The notes under the pieces were generated by a model, which was not told the origin of the DNA, made no database searches, and saw nothing but the letters and a program-made list of their open reading frames with translations. Source: Marasmius tenuissimus (lineage: Eukaryota > Basidiomycota > Agaricomycetes > Agaricales > Marasmiaceae). Taken from it: a stretch of 64,000 nucleotides of DNA. The stretch spans positions 310,001-374,000 of the forward strand of contig JAQOTA010000046.1 of the NCBI GenBank assembly GCA_029532415.1, in the 5' to 3' direction. This document shows, piece after piece, positions 43,868 to 54,689 of the stretch (its first letter is position 1; each line of letters starts with the position of its first letter). The position numbers and the translations under genes were made by a program.

Positions 43868-45158
43868 ATGGAGCGCAGAAGCTCACCTCGGAAGAGTTCT
43901 GTGACTCCGGAGGTTCCACAGGTAGTAATACCACCAGCCCCACGAGCTATTAGAGAGTGGAAGCGGGAGCAAGAAAATAAAGAAAAACCACAAAAACAAG
44001 TTAGAATTTCTGAGCCTGAGGTTTCTGTTTCTGTTCGACCTAATACACCGCCTCCGAAGCGTATGGAGATTAGAGCGGTTGTACCAACAATTGATACCCA
44101 TGCATCTTCAGATGAGGGAGAGGAACCCTCCGAGGAATCTGTAAGTGTAAACCCCGTAGGAGGAAAGACTGGGCGAGATAAGGACCCGACCCCAGTGACT
44201 ACGCCACCTCCTTCGGCGAAACGCCCTTTTGACGATGTACCAGCGGTAACCAGACCGGCTATACCCAGAGATCACGTCGTCTCTATTAGCGATGTTACGG
44301 GAAATGTTCGTCATGTCACCCCGAACACGAATACCCTAAGACTTTCGAAGGGACCACACAGGCCGCAAGGTCCAGGCGCCTCGGAAGCACCCAAAAGGAC
44401 ACTTATTAAGTCCACAGATGTGGAGGAAGATATTGTGGAGAGGATGATGAAGCAAGAGCTTTCTGTGACGCAGGAGGAGTTGCTAGCCATTTCTCCAGGA
44501 GTTAAGAAGATCTTCCAACGCAAAGCTCGAAACCGAGCTATTCAACGTACTTCGGTGGAGTCTTTTATTCGGGAGATTGCCTCCGAGGACGTTGCGAAAG
44601 TTGAGAAAGTGATTGGCACGGAAGCGTCGTACGTTGTTCAAGTATCTGACATGGACCTGGATGAACAGTTCGAAGTTCTGAAGGTTGCAGTTGGAGATTT
44701 GCCCGCCGGGGCGGTGGTTCAGAAGGACATTACCGAAGTGTTTCGACAAGATATAGAGTCGAGCGACCGCAGCAAGATCATTATTGTTGCGAGCACCTCG
44801 GATGCACTGAGGTCGGTATATCCTAAAATCAACCAATCGGATGAGGTGGAAAGCATCTTGGATAGCGGGTCGCAGATCATTGCCATGGATATTGATGGTC
44901 GCTGTTGGGCTCGGTGTACATTGGGACCCAGATACAGTTATTCATATGCAGGGTGCAAATGGACAGTTGAAGAAGACGAGAGGACTGGCTCGTAATGTGC
45001 CTTTCCGCTTCGGCGACTTGACATTCTACTTGCAACTGCACATCTTAGATAGCGCACCGTACAAAGTGCTACTAGGGCGGCCATTTGATGTATTAACAGA
45101 ATCACAGAATTCACAACTATGCCGACGGGTATCAGGAATTGACCATCGGATGCCCTAA
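43868..45158 (+). pseudogene. Element F aspartic protease with long N-terminal extension
   Basis: A long Pro/Glu/Ser-rich region (about 190 residues) precedes a helical segment and the retropepsin core. The active site is ILDSGSQIIAMD (D-S-G). The frame shifts by one just after it, at about 44900. In the second frame the rest of the fold reads VHWDPDTVIHMQGANG, LARNVPFRFGDLTFYLQL and APYKVLLGRPFDVL, the last matching the usual 'ILLGRPF' flap/end motif. Another shift near 45130 leads into a short C-terminal tail (YPRGQGKEIVPRK). The protease would cleave gag-pol. Confidence 0.75.
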
Positions 45159-45975
45159 CTCAGGACAGAGGTCAACATTCGGAACTTATCCGAGGGGACA
45201 GGGTAAGGAAATCGTGCCTCGGAAGATCGAGCACACCCTGAAAGATATGGGACGACCCTCGGAGGAACAGCAGTCTGCTGAAGAAACGGAAAGTGATAAG
45301 GAACAGCCTCAAGATAATAACTACTCTTCGGAGGAGGCTGGAAATTTTCACGATACCTTGATGAACTGATCCCAGATCAGGGAGAGGTGGCGGTAGTACT
45401 CGAAGCGGATGAAGCTGGGCAAGTCCATATAACGAAAGTCAAGATTCCAGATCAGAGAAAATTTGATGATAGAGAGCTTGCGGAAGCATTTATGCTGGCC
45501 TTCGAGCCAGAGGAAGCTGAAGCGGCAGAAATGCTCGATGCGTACGTCAACCAAACCATCGAGGATGGAAAGTGTGTATATAGTACTTGGCGTGAGAGTC
45601 TGGATCGGGAAACTCCGAAGATCTACAAACGGTGAAGTCAGTGTTTGGGAAATACAAACCGGTTGCCCTGAAGGTGAAACCTGTCAAAGCTCCGCTGCCG
45701 GGAGAGTTCAGAGTGGAAAGGAATATTGAAGGGGATCCATTGGCGGACCTACCTGAACTGCCTGTTCACCCTCCTGAATTTCAACCGACAGGTCGATGCA
45801 CTATCTTATGATGGTGCATGAGTCTGCGTTTGCCTGGAGTTTGGAGGAAGGAGGATCGTTCAGAACTGACTTCTTCCCACCGGTTAAGTTTCCCGTTCTA
45901 CCGCACACACCTTGGGTAGAAAGAAACATACAAATCCCCCCGGGGAATTTCGAACAAGTATGTGGCATTATTAAG
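45139..45975 (+). pseudogene. Element F pol linker and RT N-terminus (RT core deleted)
   Basis: Frames in this stretch encode an acidic linker (about 45387-45635) and then FFPPVKFPVLPHTPWVERNI followed by QIPPGNFEQVCGIIK, the segment that normally leads into reverse transcriptase. At about 45975-45985 it jumps directly to RNase H sequence. The palm motifs, including Y/F-x-D-D, are missing. Several stops and frameshifts are also present. Confidence 0.65.
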
Positions 45976-47835
45976 GATCATTCTATATCAAGTGGACCCA
46001 GACAACCCGAAGAAGAAGCATTACGACTGGTTCGGATCTACACCTCTCAATGAACGAGAGGCCAGGTTTTCACAGCCTAAGAGAGAACTATTCGGTTTGA
46101 AAATCGCCTTACAGGCCACTTTCTACCAGACATATGGATGTCGACCGTTAATAGTTGAAACGGATGCCAGCTATATTAAAGGAATGCTGGATAATCTGAG
46201 CTGTGGACCTAATGCTACTATTAATAGATGGATTGAAGACATTCGGAAGTACAAATTCGAGTTGGTACATGTCAAAGGAGCTACACACGGACCGGATGGA
46301 TTATCTCGACCACCGCCCGGAGGCATAGAAACGCCTCGAGGAAAGGAGGAAGAAGATGCGGCTTGGGATGAAGACGACGGAGAACCTATTCCATTTACTT
46401 TGGGGGAGGGAGAATCCTCGTTTCCCTATGACTTCGACGAGTATAAGCATACTATCGATGCTCGAGGAGGGTATTCGTTCAAGCTGGCTACTTCGGAAGA
46501 GGATTTTCAAGACGAGTTGCAAGCTGCGGAAGAAGATGCGCGAGTTTGGACTTGTCAGGTCCAGGATCATATGCGACAGTTTTGCTCGGAGGTGATGGAA
46601 TGCTTCGGTAATTACTGGGTAGTCCCTCCGCAGCCAACGCAAGATTGGATCGATGAAAATCCGTACTCGGAGGATCATAGATCTGAATACGCAAAGAACC
46701 AAGATTATGAACTTCTGAAGATTAGGAAGTACTTAGAACACCCGCTTTCGAATTCGCTGCACATGCCCAAGTCGGCTAAGCAGAAATTCATTGCGAAGTG
46801 TAGTCGTTATGCTTTGTACGACGACAGGATGTATAAGCTGAATCTGGATGGCACTGGTCAGCATAAGCTGATAGTGAGCAAAGAGAAAAGGGTGTGGATG
46901 ATGTCGGCAGCTCACGATAAATGTGGGCATAAGGGTTTATATGCGACAATGGACCTCATAGACAAGAGGTTCTGGTGGCCTGACATCGAGGGAGATGTAG
47001 ATTGGTTTATCAAGTCGTGCAAAACCTGCCAGGAACGCACCATGACACTTCAGAAACTGCCTCCGACCTTGACTTATACACCGTCGTTATTCCAAAAGAT
47101 CCATATTGATGTTATGAAGATGACGCCTGCTGGCAACGGGTGTCAAAATATTATACACGGAAGATGCGCACTTAGTAGTTGGCCCGAAGCACGAGCGGTA
47201 AAAAGAGAATCAGCCCGGAGCATTGGGGAATGGCTATTTGAAGATTTCATTTGTCGCTGGGGATGTCCCGAAGAGATAGTGTCGGACAATGCCCCTCAGA
47301 TGACGAATGTTCTGAAGTGTGTAGAAGAGAAGTATGGTATACGAGGGATCAAAATCTCGCCGTACAACTCACCTGCGAATGGAAAGATTGAGAGAGAGCA
47401 CATCTAATGATAAGAGAAGCGTTAGTACGGGCTACTAACGATGATCTGAAGAAGTGGTGGTGGTTTTTGAAGCCAGTCCTGTGGGCCGACAGAGTAACGG
47501 CTCGTCGAGGCCTCGGATGCTCGCCCTACTTCTTAGTAACTGGTGCGGAACCGATACTACCGTTGGATATAGTTGAATCTACTTGGTTGGTAAGGACACC
47601 CGAACGCATTCTCACTTATGGGGAGCTACTAGGCTTTCGAGCCGTGGCTTTGGCTAAACACCGAACCCATGTAGAGGAGATGATTACCAGGGTGGACGCC
47701 AACAAGAGACAGGCACTTCGGCAGTTCGAGAAGCAGCACCAAAATAGATTAAGGAATTATAATTTCGCTCCTGGAACTTTAGTACAGGTGCGGAACTCAC
47801 CTATAGAAATGAGTAATCTGATAAACGTACCAAGA
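45976..47835 (+). pseudogene. Element F RNase H and integrase
   Basis: RNase H: YQVDPDNPKKKHYDWFGSTP, RELFGLKIALQATFY, VETDASYIKGML and HVKGATHGPDGLSR. Integrase: zinc-binding H-x3-H...C-x2-C (HDKCGHKG ... CKTC), catalytic D in HIDVMKM, D in VSDNAPQ and E in NSPANGKIERE. The frame is open to 47405, where stops follow EHI. It then resumes in the next frame (REALVRATNDDLKKWW, TARRGLGCSPYFLVTG, LPLDIVE) to about 47800, ending NFAPGTLVQVRNSPIE. The normal integrase C-terminus is missing because the sequence switches to the antisense gene region. Confidence 0.8.
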
Positions 47836-48019
47836 AAGTAGCCAAGTCGGTAGCGATCATGGGTCTGAACTTGGATTTGGTGGAGATGGCGTCCTTAACA
47901 TCGTTCATCTTCTCTCGCAGAGTAGCAGCATAAGTGTCAGGATCGAATAGCATGAAAGCGCCTTCGGAAGCAGCAGTGCCGCCACCGATGGTACGACGTC
48001 CAGGAGGTTTGGCAGACAT
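47831..48019 (-). CDS. Antisense gene 2, first exon only
   Basis: An ATG at 48019 opens 63 codons (MSAKPPGRRTIGGGTAASEG, then MLFDPDTYAATLREKMNDVK, ending ATDLATFL), followed directly by a GTACGT donor at 47830. A TATAAAAG box lies at 48133-48126, about 110 bp upstream of the ATG. Beyond the donor the minus strand becomes the complement of integrase, so the remaining exons have been lost at a deletion junction near 47800. Function is unknown. Confidence 0.5.
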
Positions 48020-48125
48020 GTGGCAAAAGGATGGGAGATGAGATTGGGAAGGGCGAACTTCGCAAGGAATGATGGGCAAGAGAATGACTGTGTGTCGATG
48101 AGGAGACAAGGCGAAAATAGACGGT

Positions 48126-48133
48126 CTTTTATA
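48126..48133 (-). promoter_or_regulatory. TATA box of antisense gene 2
   Basis: TATAAAAG on the minus strand, about 107 bp upstream of the ATG at 48019, with a pyrimidine-rich stretch between. Confidence 0.5.
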
Positions 48134-48235
48134 CCTTGGAAGCACATGGAGGTCGGGATTTTGGGGATCTGAGGTCCCTCCGAAGTGAAGAAAAAAAATA
48201 AATTTTGCGAGTCCGGAACAATGGGTAAACTGCCT

Positions 48236-48275
48236 ATCAACGGGGACGTTGATTTTCTTTTGCTTTGGGGGAGAG
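48236..48275 (+). other. Second polypurine-tract-like site
   Basis: CGGGGACGTT...TTTGCTTTGGGGGAGA here closely matches the segment just before the right LTR (52552-52582), but no LTR follows. It may mark an old junction where a related element ended. Confidence 0.4.
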
Positions 48276-48814
48276 GGACTAAAATTTTGTGATTTCGACG
48301 AATAAGCGCCCTCGGAGTCAAAACAATTTGACTTCGAGAATTTGAACGAATTTGACGGTTCGGAGGTGCCTGAATAGAGTGGCTCTGAACCACAAGGATA
48401 ATAAAACCGAGCTTCGGAAGCTCTAGCCATCGGCCGAGCGAAGTTCTGAAGACAGAAGTGACGGTGGGGAGCTGAAAAGAAAACAGCTCGTACGCCTCTG
48501 CTTGATAGATTTTCAAGTTTCGGAAGCGTTACAATGGACTTAAAAGTCTGAAAGGCTTTTGAGGCTCAAAACTTAGAGTCACACCAGAAGTGAAAGACAA
48601 GATAAGAAAATTTTATAAGTCTCATAGGGACGAAGGACTAGTAATTGTACAGAGATTTAGAGTCCAAGGGACTATGAACTACACAAGATATAGAGTACTT
48701 AAGAAAGTACTGAAAGGAGTTGATAATACAGAATTTAAAAGTCCGGGGGACTATAAGGCTACACAAGAAATAAGGTACAAGGGTACCCGGATAGATCTGA
48801 AGACAAACGTAATA

Positions 48815-51800
48815 TTAATCCAGAGAAGACAAAAGGCCACCCTTCTAAGATAAAAACTTGGTCAAAGTGGTGAATAGGATAAGAAAGAGGGACTTACACG
48901 AGAAGGACCAGCAGCGGGAGCTGGGGTCCCGGTGGGAAACTCGGAGGTAGATGGAATCATCAGGACGTCGCCCCGAGCCTGGTTCCGAAGATAAGGGGTA
49001 CCATCTGTGTGACGACCGAATTGAAGAGGTTCGGGAAGCTCAGAAAAGTCCCATCCGAAGACTGAGCATAGCTGGATGATGGTCGGCATGCTGAGCTGAA
49101 AATCGGGGTCGTTGCGGGAGAGATGGCGGAGGATGTCTCGAGGGTCGCGGCAGCACTCCCGAAGCTTCGCAACCAGAGCCGCATCACGATCGGCGAGCCG
49201 CTGGATCTCGGTGTCCAAGTCGTTCCGAGCGTTGATAAGCTTCTCGACGGTACGCCGACCGTTGGCGATTTCCTCGAATTGACGGCTCAGTCCTGAAAGA
49301 AAGAATCAGAAATGTAGGAAATAAAGATAGGAAGAGGAGGGCACGTACCAGCTTCGCTGCTTTCCCCCCAGTCTGCGCAGAGCTCCTTCATCTTGTCGAA
49401 CTCCTCTGACGGACAGCTCATCACGCATGAAAGTTTCTTCTGCACGCAGAAGAGGCACTTCCGAGAGTTGGAAAGTTTCGAAGGGCCGTCGGCAGGGAAA
49501 GGGACGCATGTCTCTGGGTGAAGCACGCAGCTGAAACATACCAGCTTTGAACGACCCAGAGCAGGCTAAAAGAGGGAAAGTTAGGATCACGAAATATAAG
49601 CAATGAGGCGGGAGCACTCACTGCACGCATCGGAGCCGTAGCGTTGACGAAGTGGTTGACATGGAGGTCAAGCTGACCTGGAACCGAGAGGTAGCCACGG
49701 AGGTCTAAGAACCAAAGTCAGAAAACAAAACAAAAGGGAAGGGACAGCGGGGAAACTTACCTCGGATAACACCGTCAGGGACACCAGTTTGACCTTTTAA
49801 CAAAAAGTACCCGTTGACCGGGTCCCAGAACTCAGACTTCTCCTCGTCGGCATTGTTGGTACCGGGAAGTGAAGTCCAGAGCGGGGCAGGCTATGAAGCA
49901 GGTCAGAACTAGGAAAAGAAACAGAATAAACGGAAGGGAGACTCACCGACTTGTTAGGAGTACCCAGAACGGAGTCCACGTCACGGATTTCCATGTCTTC
50001 GTAAGAGTTCAAGTCAGGAGGAGGTGTTCCGTAATGAGGGCGCTCATAAAAACGTGCGCGGGAACGAGAGCCTGAGTGCTTGTGCCGGGGTTCCTTCGCC
50101 TTGCCGGAGGTCTTCGCCTTCTTAGCAGGGGGAGAGTCGGATCCACTAGACTCCTCATCCTCGGAGGCGGGAGCTTCCGCAGCGGACGGAGAGAGAGATC
50201 GAGAACGGTGGCCCGAGGCAGACATCAAGCGAGCTCGAGTAGAAGGCTGAGGCTCCGGGGTAGAGTCGCGCTTCCGCTTTGAGGTTAATGGACCGGATGA
50301 GGGACGCATCTGATGAAAGAAGAATGAGAGAAAGAAATGACCAAGCCAAGAAAAGAAAACCGACGGTAGGAATGACAGCCGTTGAGCTACCTAGACGCCT
50401 CGGAGCGTTCACCGTCCGACCGATTCGGGTCTGTAAGGGATAACTCAAAATAAGGATCTTAAAAGAAAGAAAGGAAAAGATGAGAACGGACCTTGATCAC
50501 CGCCGCGGAAGGGGGAATTGGAGGTGGGGTTTCAGAGCGGGGACGTGGTACTCGGGGGTTCCCCAAGTTCTTCAGGGAAGACAGAGCCTCCCGACGCTCC
50601 TTAACCTCACGACTGGACATGGAGTGTTCTTCGATGTCTTTGTCGTCCTCATCACCCTCGTCGTCCTCGTTGTCTGTGACCACGTTATTCTAAAAAGGGG
50701 GATAAGTCAGTTAGGAAATGAAATTATCAGGAAGGAATACCCACCTGAACAGTGGCTTCAGAGTCAGCCGCGAGTTGAGCCGTCTGGTGACTACCAGCAG
50801 CTCGAGTGCTAACCACGTTGCGGAAGGTCTGAAGAATAGGAAAATAAGAATTGAGAATAAAAGAAATAAGATGAAGGATGGACTTGCCGATGCGAAACCA
50901 GAATTAGTGCGCAGTGCGGAATCATCGTCGACGTTCATATCATCGTCTTGATAGTCCGAACGAGAGATGAGAGGGCGACTTGGGAACACAGGAGCCGCCT
51001 CTCCCTCCTCGTCAGAATCACCATCCGAAGAGGAAGATGCGGATTGGCGCTGTCAACGAAGAGTTAGTAACAAACTTGGAACCAAAGACAAGAACCTTGA
51101 AACTCACCCTAGATCGAGGACCCCAGTGTTGATGATTCGGAGACACGGGATGACGGATGCGAGGTCGACGGTGAGTAGGAGGAAAGATTGGAGTCGGCAT
51201 AATGTCTCCGAGTTGCTGAGAAAGAACGAACCTGTTGATCGCCTCAGCAGGAGCGGGAGGAGGTTCGAAGTCGTCGTCCGAGGAGGAAGCAGCCTGAGGA
51301 TCTTCAGGTGGATCGGGGACAACGTAGGACGATTCTCGAGACTGGAGATCGTGAGCGGAGACATGATCCTCCGAAACGCTGACAGCATCGGAGGAACCAT
51401 CGTCAGCGTTGCCGCCCTCAACGACCCTGGAGGGGCCAGCCTGAACAGTATTGTCGTCGTCGTCGTCACTAGCGTCGATATCGATGGTGCCGAGGTTCTG
51501 AGAGGGAGCCGGCGGTGTTGATGGCTTCAGAGACAAGAAATGGCGGTCCATGGCGGAGTCCGGAAGTTCGGAGAGGTCAAATGGCTGCATGAGAAACAGT
51601 CAGCTGAAGAAGGGACGGCTAGGGGCGAATAACTTACTGAGCAGCCCTTCCGACGCAGCTTGCCGCGCTGAGCTGGAGATTGTGGCCACCAACCTCTAAC
51701 CATCTTTTTGAAGGGTTCGGAGGCGTTGACATGGGAATGGCAAGCATCGACGAGCGTGAGGATGAAGGAACCGGCAAAGGTGTCCTCCATCCCTCCGCTG

Positions 51801-52068
51801 TCAGATCGAAGCTGAGAGAGTTGGACCTGAAAGGAGACTGTGTCAGAAGAGGAGAAAATAGGAGAAAGAGGGAGCGGAGACTTACCAAGTTCCTCTTATG
51901 CTTCTTGAGTAGATCGGTCAGCTCCTTCCGGGAGTTGCTCTGATGGATAGCGGCGCCGAGCTGGCGGAAAGTGAGCAAGATGTCGTACAGAGGGGAGATG
52001 AAAGGACGGAAGCCAGAAGGGATATCGTAGTTTTGGAGGGCGAGAGTAACGAGGCTCGGAGGGGCCAT
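48815..52068 (-). CDS. Antisense gene 1 in element F, 13 exons, unknown function
   Basis: Exons on the minus strand: 52068-51886, 51826-51638, 51584-51108, 51049-50888, 50828-50745, 50689-50492, 50430-50391, 50309-49947, 49890-49761, 49704-49622, 49565-49349, 49292-48898, 48844-48815. Nearly all introns are GT-AG and 44-81 nt; the one after exon 4 is GC-AG (GCAAGT). All joins keep frame except exon 7 to 8, where the best donor is off by one, so a weaker donor or a frameshift is involved. The product is about 850 residues: a helical N-terminus, acidic Ser-rich linkers, a basic nuclear-localisation-like part (PLTSKRKRDS, PAKKAKTSGKAKEPRHKH), a Cys-rich cluster (VCFSCVLHPETC ... RKCLFCVQKKLSCVMSC) resembling a fungal zinc cluster, and a coiled coil before the C-terminus. 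It is not a retroviral protein. I infer a nucleic-acid-binding nuclear protein. It starts 57 bp after a TATA box. Confidence 0.7.
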
Positions 52069-52124
52069 GAGGGGGGTCTGCGGAAGTGGGGGAAATATGG
52101 GGACTTGGCGAGAAAAACGCTGGT

Positions 52125-52132
52125 CTTATATA
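52125..52132 (-). promoter_or_regulatory. TATA box of antisense gene 1
   Basis: TATATAAG on the minus strand, 57 bp upstream of the ATG at 52068, with a pyrimidine-rich leader between. Confidence 0.6.
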
Positions 52133-52565
52133 GCCTCAGAAGCACCCCCTCGGCAAAGTTCGAAACTGAACCACAACCGCCACATTCGGCAATTTGCGTG
52201 ACCTACGGGAAGAACCGACGGGAACCTCCGCAGTCTGACTCGCCTATGACCTCAGAGGCTGACTGATGGACTTAGAAATATTCGTGACTTGGAAGTTGAA
52301 CCATTCAAAGTCACTAGGTGGATTGGAAGTTCACTCGATTTGGAAATAGAACATTGGGGAAGGTTCTAGGACCCGGGTAGGATCAGATCGGCCTAGCAAC
52401 GAGTGATCGGCTGTGCTCCGACCAGCGGAAATTAATTGGGAAACCTACCTCTGAAGAACAGAGGGTCGGAAGTCGTCTGATGGCGTGGGAAAACGTCAAT
52501 GAAGAAGGATGGATGCGCGCTAGAGCCCCTCCGCTTTACAAACAGTAGACCGGGGACGGTCTGGA
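52133..52565. other. Upstream region of antisense gene 1 / 3' untranslated part of element F
   Basis: Non-coding between the antisense promoter and the purine tract. Rich in CTCCGA and TTCGGAAG-type words that recur throughout element F. Confidence 0.4.
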
Positions 52566-52582
52566 TTTTGCTTTGGGGGAGA
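52566..52582 (+). other. Polypurine tract of element F
   Basis: TTTGCTTTGGGGGAGA directly precedes the right LTR (TGTAGCG). This is the position where plus-strand DNA synthesis is primed. Confidence 0.7.
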
Positions 52583-54689
52583 TGTAGCGCCTGCTATTGA
52601 AAAGCAGATTTGGAGCCTTGTTTTTGTGCGATTTTAGCATAAAACAGATAATAAATGACTAGGTAATACGAGTACTAGAGCGAGTCCCGAGCGGCTAGGA
52701 AAAGGCTCAGATCCTAGTGTAAGGAGAGAATAGCGCCTCGGAGGTGCCTCTCCTTATCTCTGAAAACTGTAGGGGTCGTATAGCTGAAGAAGTATCACTT
52801 CGGAGGCACGACTAGGACCTGTAGTCATATCAAGGGAATATCTCCAGTGGCTCGGAGGCATCGTACTAAGAATTAGACTAATATAATCAGACTTGACGAA
52901 GACCCATACTAGTAGAGCTAGACAGAGGAAGTCACCACGGAAGCATGGATGGTCGGAAAGCAAGACTAAGTCAAGCCTCAGAAGTTTGGTATCAGGTCAA
53001 GGCCTCACTTCGGAGTGCATGATTGATTCAAGTATACTAAGTATACTACGGGTTACGCTAATCATCCATATTGGCTAGAGCTACCTTGTCCCAACCGAAG
53101 TAATTATCTACGTCGGAGTCTTCAGGATAATAAGAATCAATGAAGGTTTCATGGTCCAGATAATCGGTATAGAATGGATCGCATAAGATAGGATTATAGA
53201 AAGAGAAGGATTGAGAAAGCCAATGACCCATGATGGGGGAGTACTTGAAGAACGAGAGCTTGGTATAATCAAGCTTCGGAGGTGCTGGGCACTCAGCACA
53301 ACTGACGACGGCGTCGATCCAAGCGTTGACGGCTCCAGGAGTACGAGCGGTTTTGAAGTCGAGGAAACCAACTCGAGCAATGGACTCGGCGACCATGTCG
53401 ATGACAGACCTGGCGTCGTGAGGAATGAAGTGGTCGAAGGTGTCCCCGCAGATAAATTTCGTCCTGGATCATGTCGTAACGAATCACGTAGCCCCCATAG
53501 ATGGATCTGTGGCGACTGAGGAAGAACTGCTGGAAACTAGGAAATTAGCGCTTCGGAGGCGTGGATCAGAACCAGGCACTGGGCGCTAAACAATGATCGA
53601 GAAGTGATCGGAGGTGTTGCACCTTCGACATACCTCCCTTGTACTTGTACATTGAGACATTGACAGTACTAAGGGTATAAGTTGGCACTTGCAGCAAACG
53701 CAGAGCTCAACTGTACTAGAGGGCAAGGGACTAGGAAAGAAAGGAATGGCGCACCGAAGAATTGAGTAGGAGTTCTGGCTGAACAGTTGAACTATTACCC
53801 GATATCCAAGGTACCAAGATTGGATATAGTGGGGCGTCCATATGGATGGCAGGACGACAGAACTATCCAAGCTACAGAAGGAACATCAACCTGGCTATGA
53901 ACGGCTGGGTAGCTCAACGAGTATAGATTCCAAAACAGGTAGTTTATGCCTCCGAGGCATGGTTTATTCGATATTTGTACGATTCGGTAGAATTAGAGCA
54001 TCCTAGAGTATATAAGCAGTGGGGTTTTCATCAAGAATCCCCAAGCAATCCGTACGATTAGTATTCAGAGGATACGAAGCTATTCCACTTGTTGGGTAGT
54101 TGACTCGGGAGCGCTTCTGGAGAGACATTAGAACGGAATAGAACTTTGTTTGTCCGAACCTAGAAAATCCATTGAACACTTGCTTGACCTTGACTTTACA
54201 TTCTTTGTCTGCGACGCCGACTTGACTGGCTGAGCTATTGTTGAACTTCCGAAGCTAATTGGGCCGAGGATATTGTTCGCCGTTGACAGTTGGTCTTCGG
54301 TTATTGACAGACTTGATTGGAGTCTTATTGCCATTGTTTGATTTGATTGTCTTGTTGCCCCTCGCTGTTCGAGTGGTTCTGAAGCTAGTTGAAGCCTAAG
54401 AACGCACCTCCGAAGCACCAAACAAACTCTACACTCCCCGAAACAACCTATAAACCTCTCTTCCGAACCCCACTTTTGACCTCCGAACTGGTTTCAGAGG
54501 CGAAGCTACCTTAGTTGGATAGTTTCTTGAGTCAGATTTCCTTCAGCCTACTATTGCAGTCTGGCTAAGAGCGGAACCTACGATCAACGCCAATCCCCGA
54601 TTCCCGCACCCTTCAGCTACACTCTTGAGTGTTGGGAGGATTTGACCTACGAGTTAGATTTTATTATACACCGCGAGTGGCGCTTTACA
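52583..54689 (+). repeat. Right LTR of element F
   Basis: 2,107 bp, TGTA...TACA. Highly similar to the left LTR over most of its length but with a 360-bp block (53481-53840) absent from the left copy. Directly followed by gypsy RT coding sequence. Confidence 0.9.
53058..53508 (-). CDS. LTR-encoded antisense ORF, right copy
   Basis: Same protein-like sequence as 36820-37236 (one D/E to K difference near the end: FGWDKVALANMDD). Upstream it extends through IYGGYVIRYDMIQDEIYL to a TTTCCAG acceptor-like site, so the full exon may be about 170 residues. A small deletion near 53450 breaks the frame in this copy (CTGCGGGGACAC instead of CTCTGCGAGGATAC), so neither LTR copy is complete. A GTATGT donor about 117 nt upstream of the acceptor could supply an earlier in-frame exon. 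Confidence 0.4.

Larger units (their letters stand above)
36349..54689 (+). mobile_element. Element F: 18.3-kb Ty3/gypsy-type LTR retrotransposon with antisense genes
   Basis: Bounded by two direct LTRs whose ends are TGTAGCGCC...GGCGCTTTACA. A primer-binding-like site follows the left LTR by 2 nt and a purine tract precedes the right LTR. Plus-strand order is gag, protease, remnant of RT N-terminus, RNase H, integrase. That order and the integrase motifs place it in the gypsy group. Nearly all frames are broken, and the RT core is missing. A 3.28-kb TIR element sits in gag. About 4 kb between integrase and the right LTR carries genes on the opposite strand. The five bases outside the two LTRs do not match, so this may be the product of recombination between elements. 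The right LTR abuts a gypsy RT gene. Confidence 0.85.

Noticed and set aside
49797..50309. Separate 170-codon gene in element F
   Set aside because: Its start lies at an intron acceptor (CATCAG) and its end runs into a GTGAGT donor, so it is better read as exon 8 of the antisense gene.
36349..54689. Simple recent insertion of element F into the gypsy RT at 54690
   Set aside because: The left flank is not the other half of that RT gene, and no 5-bp target duplication is present.
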